A stretch of DNA of 37,208 bases, from the NCBI GenBank assembly GCA_041936745.1, contig JBHGWS010000084.1:1-37208 (forward strand), read 5' to 3'. Below are positions 15,550-22,505 of this stretch, in pieces (within the stretch, counting starts at the first letter, position 1; each line of letters begins with the position of its first letter). The notes beneath the pieces are model-generated. The model had not been told where the DNA came from. It saw only the letters and a list, made by a program, of their open reading frames with translations, and ran no database searches. The stretch comes from Darwinibacter acetoxidans_A (GTDB lineage: Bacteria; Bacillota; Limnochordia; Darwinibacteriales; Darwinibacteriaceae). The position numbers were made by a program, and so were the translations under genes.

Positions 15550-18432
15550 ATGACTAAGCGGGGGAAACTAGTTGGTGGTACAGTGTGTTTATGCTTACTT
15601 TTATTTTATTACCTTGGTTTTGAAATTTCCGCGGCCGGCTTGTGGGATGAAGACGTGCCGTGGGATATGGTGTTTACCCATCATGGTTTAATACTTATTT
15701 TAGCGGATGCGGAAAGCGGCCAAATCATCAAAGCTAATCAGCTCGCCGCTTCTTTTTTCGGCTACAGCCAGGAGCAGCTGAGTTCTATGGGCACGGCGGA
15801 ATTATATGCTCCTTTAGAAGAGGCGGGCATGCTTACCGCGGCAGAAAAAGCGCATCGCGAAACGTTTATCGCTCTAGAGGGAAAAGACGGCAGTGAGCGT
15901 ACTCTGCAGGTGCACTCTTCTTATATTGCTGAAGGGGACGGCCTTATTTTTTATGTCATTACCGATATCACTGAAAAAGAAGTGATGAGGCGCCAGCTGC
16001 AGAAGTCAGCTGATCGTTTGGGCCGGATGGAAGAAATTGCCCACATTGGCTCGTGGGAATTTCTTCTGGCAGAAGATCGGGTATTACTCTCTCCCGGTGC
16101 GCAGAGGATATTGGGCTGGGATAGTGCTGAACAGACCATGCAGGATACCTACGATAATACTCTGCCGGAGTATCGGCAGATTAGGGAAGAGGCGCTCCGG
16201 GGGCTGATAGAAGAGGGTAGGCCCTACAATGTGATTTTCAAACTTAGGCGCGCTTCTGACGGGGCAATTATCGATGTCCATTCCATCGCCCACTATGATA
16301 GGGCGGCAAACAGGGTTTTTGGCACGTTCCATGATATCAGCGAATTTGTTGCAAGAACCGAAGAATATGAGGGTTGGAAAAAAAGGCATACTTATTTGCT
16401 TGTAGGGCTGGCCGTTGTGCAGTTAGGCGTTATCATTGCTTTAGTCATAAACATTAGGCGGCGGCAAAAAGCGGAAGACGAGATTTTACATAATTTAGAG
16501 CGCAATGAAAGTTTGGTTCGTATCCTCCAATACCCGGCCGCTTCCATCCAAGAATTAATTGACTACGCCCTGCAGGAATCAATTAACCTCACGGACAGTC
16601 AAATCGGCTACATCTATTTCTACGATGAGAAGAAAAAACAATTTACCCTAAACACCTGGTCAAAAGAGGTTATGCCCCAGTGCACCATTCAAGATAAGCA
16701 AACGGTTTACCAATTAGATAAAACGGGAATTTGGGGCGAGGCTGTCAGGCAGCGTAAACCTTTAATAGTTAATGATTTTAATAAAGAACATCCCCTTAAA
16801 AAAGGCTACCCTGAGGGCCATGTGCCCCTGCAAAAATATATGACGGTGCCGATTTTTGACGGCGAAGAAATAGTGGCTGTCATAGGCTTGGCCAACAAAA
16901 AAGAAGATTACGATGAGATGGATATCTGGCAGATTACCCTTTTAATGAACAGCGTCTGGAGCATGGTCGAACGGCAGAGGAGCAAAATTGCCCTGAGGGA
17001 CGAAAAAGAGCGTTTGAGTGCCACCTTACTCTCTGTCGGCGATGCCGTTATTGCCACAGATAAGCTGGGCCGGGTGGAAATAATGAACGAAGTGGCCGAA
17101 AAATTAACGGAGTGGGACAGAGAAGATGCAGTCGGGCAGCCGTTTAGTAAAGTGTTTAAAATTGTTAACGAACAAACGGGGTTAAAATGCCCGGACCCCG
17201 TAGAAATTGTTCTGGCGAGCGGCAAAACAGTGGGCTTGGCAAACCACACTGTGCTGCTGGGCCGCCGCGGCGGCAAAAGGCACATTGCCGATGCGGCAAC
17301 ACCCATTCGGGATGCTAAAGGCGAAATCAGCGGCGTAGTGCTGGTATTTCGCGATGTTTCTCAAGAAAGGAAAAGGCTGGAAGAAATAAGGTATCTGAGC
17401 AACCGCGATCACCTCACGGGCCTTTACAACCGCCGTTACTTTGAACAAAAATTGGCAGAGCTCGATACCGCCGAAAGCCTACCTATTTCCATAATTATGG
17501 CGGATTTAGATGGCTTAAAAATCGCCAACGATACATTTGGCCACTCGCTGGGTGATCAGATCCTGAGGCGAGCAGCGGAAATAATGAAGCGCAACTGCCG
17601 GTCCGGCGACATTGTGGCCAGGTGGGGTGGGGACGAATTTGTCCTGCTTCTGCCCCACACCAACATAAAAGAAGCGGAAGCCCTGGGGTTGCGCGTTGAG
17701 GGGGCGTTTAAAAACGAAAGAGTTGAATCCGTCCCCCTTTCAATCTCTTTAGGCTGGGCCGTTAAAACAGATGTAAATCAAGAAATGGGGGAAATTTTTA
17801 AAAAAGCGGAAGACCATATGTTTAGGGCTAAATTATTGCAAAGCCCCGGCATCCGCAGCGATGTAATTCAAGCTCTTATGACCGCTTTGTATGAAAAAGA
17901 TCCTCGGGAAGAGCAGCACTGCCAAAGGGTCAGCAAATACAGCCAGCTTTTAGGCAGAACAATGGGGTTAAACGAGCGGAAGGTCAGAGAATTAGGCGTT
18001 ACGGGCCTCTTTCATGATATAGGCAAGGTAAGTATCCCCGAGCAGATTCTCAACAAACCGGGTAGATTGACTGAAGAAGAATGGAAAGAAATCAGACGGC
18101 ATCCGGAAGTAGGGTACCGAGTGCTCAGCAACGTCAAGGATATGGCGGAGATTGCCGATTACGTCCTGGCACACCATGAGCGCTGGGACGGGCAAGGTTA
18201 CCCAAGGGGGCTTCAAGGTCTGGAAATACCTCTGCAGGCTAGGATTATAGCGGTGGCAGACGCCTACGATGCCATGATTAGTTACAGGCCGTATAAAAAG
18301 AGCCTGTCTGAGGAAGAGGCTTTAGAGGAATTAGTGAGATGTGCAGGCACTCAATTTGATCCGGAAGTAGTTGAAGCGTTCGTGCAGGTCATTAAAGGTA
18401 AAAAAGAGGGAGACATGGCGAAGGGATCCTAA
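15550..18432 (+). CDS. PAS/GAF sensor with GGDEF and HD-GYP domains (c-di-GMP turnover)
   Basis: Membrane signalling protein of 960 aa. Domain order: N-terminal TM (about 8-28), two PAS domains (about 35-150 and 160-275), a second TM (about 281-301), GAF (about 320-475), PAS (about 488-605), GGDEF (about 610-770) and HD-GYP (about 780-945). The two TM segments place the first PAS pair outside the cytoplasm. The cyclase motif is intact (RWGGDEF, GGDEF 693-697). The phosphodiesterase motifs HDIGK (H822-D823), HHERWDGQGYP and GYP (883-885) are also intact, so the protein could both make and degrade c-di-GMP. RBS AAAAGGGG precedes the ATG by about 8 nt. It follows the tandem MarR genes with a gap of 87 bp containing two candidate operators, so expression is probably MarR-controlled. 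Confidence 0.95.
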   Translation: MTKRGKLVGGTVCLCLLLFYYLGFEISAAGLWDEDVPWDMVFTHHGLILILADAESGQIIKANQLAASFFGYSQEQLSSMGTAELYAPLEEAGMLTAAEKAHRETFIALEGKDGSERTLQVHSSYIAEGDGLIFYVITDITEKEVMRRQLQKSADRLGRMEEIAHIGSWEFLLAEDRVLLSPGAQRILGWDSAEQTMQDTYDNTLPEYRQIREEALRGLIEEGRPYNVIFKLRRASDGAIIDVHSIAHYDRAANRVFGTFHDISEFVARTEEYEGWKKRHTYLLVGLAVVQLGVIIALVINIRRRQKAEDEILHNLERNESLVRILQYPAASIQELIDYALQESINLTDSQIGYIYFYDEKKKQFTLNTWSKEVMPQCTIQDKQTVYQLDKTGIWGEAVRQRKPLIVNDFNKEHPLKKGYPEGHVPLQKYMTVPIFDGEEIVAVIGLANKKEDYDEMDIWQITLLMNSVWSMVERQRSKIALRDEKERLSATLLSVGDAVIATDKLGRVEIMNEVAEKLTEWDREDAVGQPFSKVFKIVNEQTGLKCPDPVEIVLASGKTVGLANHTVLLGRRGGKRHIADAATPIRDAKGEISGVVLVFRDVSQERKRLEEIRYLSNRDHLTGLYNRRYFEQKLAELDTAESLPISIIMADLDGLKIANDTFGHSLGDQILRRAAEIMKRNCRSGDIVARWGGDEFVLLLPHTNIKEAEALGLRVEGAFKNERVESVPLSISLGWAVKTDVNQEMGEIFKKAEDHMFRAKLLQSPGIRSDVIQALMTALYEKDPREEQHCQRVSKYSQLLGRTMGLNERKVRELGVTGLFHDIGKVSIPEQILNKPGRLTEEEWKEIRRHPEVGYRVLSNVKDMAEIADYVLAHHERWDGQGYPRGLQGLEIPLQARIIAVADAYDAMISYRPYKKSLSEEEALEELVRCAGTQFDPEVVEAFVQVIKGKKEGDMAKGS

Positions 18433-18543
18433 AGGGGCTAGGTTTTAAGCGCGGGAATTTAGTCAATAAATCCCTGCAAAATAAATCTGTCCGAACACTG
18501 ATTCCTGTGCCTATAGTTTTGGAGGCTGAGTTCTTAGCCCGGC

Positions 18544-18888
18544 TCAATTGTTTTTCGCCGTCGCTACGATTTTGTAGGCTCCCCGATCTGTGCTTAAGTG
18601 CAGAGAGCTGTCTTTTACCTCTGCGGACCATTTGCCGTTTAAAGCTATTTCAAAAATACCGCCGGGTAGCGGCTTTTGGCCGAAATCAGTCATGGTTTCC
18701 CCTCTGCCGTGCAGGAGAAGGGCTTGTTTGGCTAGATAATCGCCGGGATCGTGGTGTTCTACAAAATCAACTCTTTCGAACAACAATTCAATCTTGTCCT
18801 GATCGCCGTCTTCTTCTTTCGTTATATTAAGTGTACTGTTTTCCTTACTGCGCAGCCAGGCCATAATTTTCTGTGTAGGATTAGGCAC
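18544..18888 (-). CDS. conserved-looking hypothetical protein, 114 aa
   Basis: Cytoplasmic protein without signal peptide or TM segments. It starts at GTG 18888 behind GGGGG (spacer AAAACA). The first part is charged (KEEDGDQDKIELLFERVDF). The second part is rich in predicted beta strands (GIFEIALNGKWSAEVKDSSL, then LSTDRGAYKIVAT), suggesting a small beta-sheet fold. I do not recognise a family or motif. It is divergently transcribed from the NifX-MinD operon and shares a 123-bp intergenic region with it, so co-regulation is possible. Coding quality, start context and lack of competing frames make it likely real. Confidence 0.7.
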   Translation of the reverse strand: MPNPTQKIMAWLRSKENSTLNITKEEDGDQDKIELLFERVDFVEHHDPGDYLAKQALLLHGRGETMTDFGQKPLPGGIFEIALNGKWSAEVKDSSLHLSTDRGAYKIVATAKNN

Positions 18889-18941
18889 TGTTTTCCCCCT
18901 TTAGCTATGGTTTGCCCATTTGACTCGCAAGTTATCACTTA

Positions 18942-18969
18942 TTGACATATGTTCATAAAGGGATATAAT
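18942..18969 (+). promoter_or_regulatory. consensus sigma-A promoter of the NifX-MinD operon
   Basis: TTGACA (18942-18947) and TATAAT (18964-18969) are both perfect consensus hexamers separated by 16 bp, 42 bp before the start codon. An 8-bp palindrome ACATATGT (18945-18952) straddles the -35 edge and could be part of an operator. Strong constitutive or repressor-controlled expression is expected. Confidence 0.88.
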
Positions 18970-19011
18970 TGTTTTGTAGGCAAACCAGCAAACAAAGAAA
19001 GGGGTTCGACA

Positions 19012-19356
19012 ATGAAAATCGCCATTCCCGCTGAGGAGCAGGTAAAAACAGGCAAGGTTTCGCCTGTTTTTGGCAGGGCAAGTTATTTTTTCATCTACAA
19101 CGAAGAAGATCAGACGCACAGTTTTAAGGAGAATGGGGCCAAACAGCGGCCGGGGGGAGCAGGTGTGCAGGCTTCCCAACTCCTTGTCGATGAAGAAGTG
19201 AAAGTGGTTATTACGCCGCAGTGCGGCGAAAATGCCCTCTCGATTCTAAAAAGGGCCGGGATCAAGATCTACCGCAGCCAAGATGGATCGCTCCAAGATA
19301 ACCTAGATGCTTACCTGCAGGAGAAGTTGGTAGAATTAACGGGTAGCGGACAATGA
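19012..19356 (+). CDS. NifX/NafY-like dinitrogenase iron-molybdenum cofactor-binding family protein
   Basis: Small ribonuclease-H-like-fold protein of 114 aa from the family (PF02579) that includes NifX, the NifB C-terminal domain and stand-alone proteins of unknown function which may carry metal clusters. It begins MKIAIPAEEQVKTGKVSPVFGRASYFFIY, the typical N-terminus, and contains the VVITPQCGENALSILKRAGI core. The ATG at 19012 has AAAGGGG upstream; an in-frame ATG at 18949 lies inside the promoter and is rejected. Its stop overlaps the next gene's ATG (ATGA). No nitrogenase genes are nearby, so a role in Fe-S or other metallocluster handling with the two MinD-type ATPases is inferred. Confidence 0.9.
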   Translation: MKIAIPAEEQVKTGKVSPVFGRASYFFIYNEEDQTHSFKENGAKQRPGGAGVQASQLLVDEEVKVVITPQCGENALSILKRAGIKIYRSQDGSLQDNLDAYLQEKLVELTGSGQ

Positions 19357-20210
19357 AAATAGCGGTATTAAGTGGCAAAGGCGGTACGGGAAAGACATTT
19401 ATTGCTGTGAATTTGGCTGCCGCTGCGGAGGGCAGCGCTTACATAGACTGCGATGTGGAGGAACCTAACGGGCACTTGTTTTTTAAGCCGCGTGATGTTG
19501 CAAAAGACGATGTGAAAGTCTTAGTGCCCGAAGTTGATCAAGGCAAATGCGATGGCTGCCGGGTTTGTGTCAATTTCTGCAAGTTTAAGGCCCTAGCCTA
19601 TGTAGCGGGCCAACTCCTTGTTTTTGAAGAAATGTGCCATTCCTGCGGCGGCTGTGTTCTTTTCTGCCCGCAGGAGGCTTTAACAGAAAAGGAAAGGGTT
19701 ATCGGTAGGATAGAAAAGGGCAGATCTGAAAATGTATTGGTAACCACGGGTTTTTTAAATCCGGGGGAAGAGACAGGTGTTCCCATTATAGAGAGACTTT
19801 TAAAGGACGGGCCCGAAACAGGGACAACCGTAATCGACAGCCCGCCGGGCAGCTCTTGTTCGGTTATGGAAAGCATAGTTGATGCAGACTACTGCCTTTT
19901 GGTGGCGGAATCAACCTCTTTTGGCATTCACAACTTTAAACTCGTCCACGAACTGGTGGAACTTTTTGAAAAACCCGCCGGCGTAATTGTGAATAAGTCC
20001 TTCGGCGATGATGAATTGGTGGAAAATTATTGTACGGAAAAAGGCTTGGAGATCATCGGCAAAATACCTTTTGATAGGAAATTAGGACAGCAGCTTTCTT
20101 ACGGGGACATCGTAGTGCGCAAGGATAAAGCTTATGACGAGATGTTTACGGGATTTTTGCAGAAAATCGCTAAGGAGGTGGGTGCAAGTGCAACAACTGC
20201 TCGTTCTTAG
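19353..20210 (+). CDS. MinD-superfamily P-loop ATPase with ferredoxin insert (first copy)
   Basis: Cytoplasmic ATPase of 285 aa, COG1149-like, with a deviant Walker A SGKGGTGKT (residues 7-15) and an inserted two-cluster ferredoxin domain. The insert has ligands C66-x2-C69-x2-C72-x3-C76 and C95-x2-C98-x2-C101-x3-C105, predicting two [4Fe-4S] clusters. Downstream motifs IDSPPGSSC and VIVNKSF are typical of the MinD/Mrp fold. Such proteins often occur in pairs with NifX-like proteins in anaerobes, and Fe-S cluster assembly or electron-linked ATP hydrolysis has been proposed but not established. It overlaps the NifX-like gene by 4 bp upstream and the second ATPase by 23 bp downstream, so translation is coupled. 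Confidence 0.93.
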   Translation: MKIAVLSGKGGTGKTFIAVNLAAAAEGSAYIDCDVEEPNGHLFFKPRDVAKDDVKVLVPEVDQGKCDGCRVCVNFCKFKALAYVAGQLLVFEEMCHSCGGCVLFCPQEALTEKERVIGRIEKGRSENVLVTTGFLNPGEETGVPIIERLLKDGPETGTTVIDSPPGSSCSVMESIVDADYCLLVAESTSFGIHNFKLVHELVELFEKPAGVIVNKSFGDDELVENYCTEKGLEIIGKIPFDRKLGQQLSYGDIVVRKDKAYDEMFTGFLQKIAKEVGASATTARS

Positions 20211-21057
20211 CGGCAAGGGAGGTACCGGCAAAACAACTATCACAAGGGCAATGCTCGATCTGTTACAACCGCAGGCTTACGCCGATTGCGATGTGGATGT
20301 ACCTAACCTGCATTTGGTAGTTGACAGGGAGGATGAGCCCGTCCACGCCCCTTATTACGGGTTAGATAAGGCTTTTATTGATCCCGATCTCTGCAGCAGC
20401 TGCGGCCTTTGCGCCGAGCACTGCCGCTTTGGTGCTGTTTCAGCAGAAGGGGGCTACTCCATTATTGAATTGGCCTGCGAAGGCTGCGGGGTCTGCGAAA
20501 GAATCTGCCCGCAAGAGGCGATTACAATGAAACCGCATGTGGCGGGCGATCTGCGCTTGTTTGAAGAGAGCCCTGTCTTTTCCACAGCCCAGTTGAAGGT
20601 CGGCAGCGGCAATTCCGGCCTTTTAGTCAGTGAAGTTAAAAAAGGGATGATTGGTGCGGCAAAGAATATCGAATTGGCAGTTATTGACGGCTCTCCCGGT
20701 ATTGGCTGCCCGGTTATTGCTTCTATTGCCGGCGTAAACCTAATCTTGATTGTGGCTGAACCATCTTTATCCGGTCTAAGCGATCTTAAGCGGATAGTTG
20801 AAACAGCGCGGGTTTTCCAAACCCCGACCGTCATTTGTGTCAATAAATGGGATTTAGACAAAGAGAAAACCGAAGAAATCAAGGCTTTTAGCGAAGCAGA
20901 AGAAATCCCCTTTGTGGGGACGATTCCTTTTGATCCGGCAGTCATTGACGCCGTCAATGCAGGTAAAAGTATTTGCGGCACTACAAAAAAAGCCGGCCCT
21001 GCTGTTAAACAAGTGATAGAGAGAACGGTAGAAATCCTATTGGAGGGAAAGAAATGA
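20188..21057 (+). CDS. MinD-superfamily P-loop ATPase with ferredoxin insert (second copy)
   Basis: Paralogue of the preceding gene, 289 aa from GTG 20188, chosen because AAGGAGG lies about 8 nt upstream and the Walker A then falls at the usual N-terminal place (SGKGGTGKT, residues 8-16). An earlier in-frame ATG (20134) lies inside the upstream gene and would add an atypical extension. Ferredoxin ligands are C69, C72, C75, C79 and C97, C100, C103, C107, with CPQEAI after the last. The motif VIDGSPGIGCPVIAS corresponds to the MinD switch region. The two copies may act as a heterodimer. The stop overlaps the second NifX-like gene by 4 bp. Confidence 0.93.
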   Translation: MQQLLVLSGKGGTGKTTITRAMLDLLQPQAYADCDVDVPNLHLVVDREDEPVHAPYYGLDKAFIDPDLCSSCGLCAEHCRFGAVSAEGGYSIIELACEGCGVCERICPQEAITMKPHVAGDLRLFEESPVFSTAQLKVGSGNSGLLVSEVKKGMIGAAKNIELAVIDGSPGIGCPVIASIAGVNLILIVAEPSLSGLSDLKRIVETARVFQTPTVICVNKWDLDKEKTEEIKAFSEAEEIPFVGTIPFDPAVIDAVNAGKSICGTTKKAGPAVKQVIERTVEILLEGKK

Positions 21058-21386
21058 AAATCGCTGTTGCAAGCAGTGAAAATGAAGTAGCGGGCCATTT
21101 TGGCTACTGCGAAAGCTTTTTCATTTTTCGGGGAGAGGATGGTAGGATAACGAAACAGGAAGAACTGCCCAATCCCGGCCACCGGCCCGGGTTTTTACCA
21201 AAATACTTACATGATTTAGGCGTTAACGTCATTATTTCCGGCGGCATGGGCCAAAACGCCATTCGCCTCTTTGAAGAACAGGGAATCATTGTTATCACAG
21301 GGGTCACAGGTTCACCTAAGGAAGCGGCGGAGAAATTTTTAAACGAAAGCCTGCCTCTAACGGCGGAGCCCTGCCGGAAAGATTAA
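21054..21386 (+). CDS. NifX-like iron-molybdenum cofactor-binding family protein (second copy)
   Basis: Small protein of 110 aa, same family as the first gene of the operon. N-terminus MKIAVASSENEVAGHFGYCESFFIFR contains the family H/C-containing turn (GHFGYCE), and the core is GVNVIISGGMGQNAIRLFEE, followed by IIVITGVTG. The sequence differs considerably from copy one, which lacks the His-Cys motif, so the two probably bind different ligands or partners. The ATG overlaps the preceding TGA and has GGAGGGAAAG upstream. It closes a symmetrical NifX-ATPase-ATPase-NifX operon. Confidence 0.92.
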   Translation: MKIAVASSENEVAGHFGYCESFFIFRGEDGRITKQEELPNPGHRPGFLPKYLHDLGVNVIISGGMGQNAIRLFEEQGIIVITGVTGSPKEAAEKFLNESLPLTAEPCRKD

Positions 21387-21433
21387 CGGCAGTGTAGAAC
21401 GAACAAAGAACAACTTTTATTTTAGAGCCCTAT

Positions 21434-21449
21434 TGTTGCATATGCAACA
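21434..21449. promoter_or_regulatory. perfect 16-bp palindrome, MarR-type operator candidate
   Basis: TGTTGCATATGCAACA is an exact 8+8 palindrome 47 bp after the NifX operon and upstream of the PAS-like gene. It shares the TTGnATATGCAA pattern with the two sites at 15462-15490. No clear promoter hexamers accompany it. Confidence 0.55.
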
Positions 21450-21756
21450 GTTGGACAAGCAAATTTGGCTTTTCGGGGGAATCGGCTTGAACCCTGCCGT
21501 TTGGGTGAATTAAATGGCAGGCGGCGCAGAGAAGATTAAACGGGGGTGGTTAAAATGCAGCTGGCGGCGGTTTGGGGATGCGGGATGCAGAATTTTATAC
21601 GCTGTATTTTTAGGGGGTTGGCTTCTCTCCTGGTTTTAAGTTCTAAGCGGCCGGGTATTACCCCAAAAATAACCCGGGGCCCGAAAAACTGTTGTGTTTG
21701 GAACCGGCGGCCGCTGTTAAAAACGTTTATGCGGATAGGGAAAGTGATACTAGGTT

Positions 21757-22278
21757 ATGTTACTGCTTGTAGTTAATCAACGGGGCCAAATAATTCAGCA
21801 TAGTTGTTTACTGAAGGATGTTTTCGGGGAGGAGAGGTGCTGCATTGCTGACCGGAAGGAGTATCTTTGGGAACTCGTGCCGCCCAAAGAGAGGGTTTTA
21901 GATATTCTGCAGGCTGTGGGCAGCAAGTTTTTGCCACAATGGCATTCCGCATCTGATCGTAAGGAAAGTGGCGGGGCGCAACACACCTATTGGTCCGTTG
22001 CGCCGCTGCAGTCGGGCAACAGTGAAGAAACTTTCTTAGTCTGCATCATGCAAACAAACTCAGATATTGGCAAGATCGGCCGGGAAGCTGAGCAGCTTTT
22101 AAGCGATCGGTTGAGAAACTCTTTGGCGGTAATATCCGCCATTATGGAGATTGAAAAAGATAAATTTTCCAAAAAAAGATTAAAAGTAATTGAAGATGCA
22201 ATCGGAGAAATCCTGGAGACAAGCGATCAGTGTTTGGAATATCTTCACGAAATTGTCAGGAAAAAACTAATTCAATAA
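21757..22278 (+). CDS. small PAS-like protein with degenerate kinase dimerisation helix
   Basis: Cytoplasmic protein of 173 aa. The N-terminal ~100 residues look like a PAS-type sensor fold (VVNQRGQIIQHSCLLKDVFG, then LWELVPPKERVLDIL, then SEETFLVCIM). The C-terminal ~65 residues form two helices resembling a histidine-kinase dimerisation domain: LLSDRLRNSLAVISAIMEI aligns with the usual H-E-L-R-N-P-L motif but has Asp in place of the phosphoacceptor His. There is no ATPase domain before the stop and terminator. It may be a dimeric sensor or adaptor rather than a kinase. The ATG has a weak RBS, and TAG two codons upstream rules out an earlier start in frame. It lies 370 bp after the NifX operon, behind a palindrome. 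Confidence 0.7.
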   Translation: MLLLVVNQRGQIIQHSCLLKDVFGEERCCIADRKEYLWELVPPKERVLDILQAVGSKFLPQWHSASDRKESGGAQHTYWSVAPLQSGNSEETFLVCIMQTNSDIGKIGREAEQLLSDRLRNSLAVISAIMEIEKDKFSKKRLKVIEDAIGEILETSDQCLEYLHEIVRKKLIQ

Positions 22279-22295
22279 TATTATAACTAATTGGG

Positions 22296-22323
22296 CGCCC
22301 GGTTTCGTTAACCGGGCGTTTCG
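22296..22323 (+). terminator. rho-independent terminator after the PAS-like gene
   Basis: CGCCCGGT (22296-22303) and ACCGGGCG (22311-22318) form a perfect 8-bp GC-rich stem with a 7-nt loop, then TTTCGT. The T-run is short but the position just after the stop is right. Confidence 0.7.
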
Positions 22324-22373
22324 TATGTTAAGAAAACGCAATTATGGCTATTGTCTATAGAAGAGGAGATAAA

Positions 22374-22505
22374 GTGAAAGTATTGACGAAGGTTATTCTT
22401 TTCCCTCCGATTTTCGTAAATTCCGCAAAAGTAAAAAGGATTTTGGGCAAACGCGTGGAACTAATACAAGCACAACCGATAGAAAAATTGAAAGGGGAGT
22501 GTTAA
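22374..22505 (+). CDS. possible 43-aa leader ORF directly abutting the binding-protein gene
   Basis: GTG 22374 with AGGAG 5 nt upstream opens a 43-codon frame (KVLTKVILFPPIF near the N-terminus, ending KLKGEC). Its TAA (22503-22505) is immediately followed, in the same frame, by the TTG start of the first SBP gene. It has no signal peptide or recognised motif. Being in frame and directly adjacent, it could couple or regulate translation of the SBP; it may equally be chance. Confidence 0.3.
   Translation: MKVLTKVILFPPIFVNSAKVKRILGKRVELIQAQPIEKLKGEC

Noticed and set aside
18453..18474. Stem-loop after the HD-GYP gene as a terminator
   Set aside because: The stem has a bulge and no T-run follows on either strand.
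18945..18952. ACATATGT as a fourth copy of the MarR-type palindrome
   Set aside because: The central CATATG is shared, but the flanking TTG/CAA arms are not symmetrical, so similarity beyond the core is poor.
21546..21776. 76-aa plus-strand ORF overlapping the PAS-like gene start
   Set aside because: The composition (many Cys, Arg, Pro) is unlike a folded protein and no family is recognisable. A GGGGGTGG tract precedes an internal ATG, so a coupled leader is possible, but the evidence is too weak.
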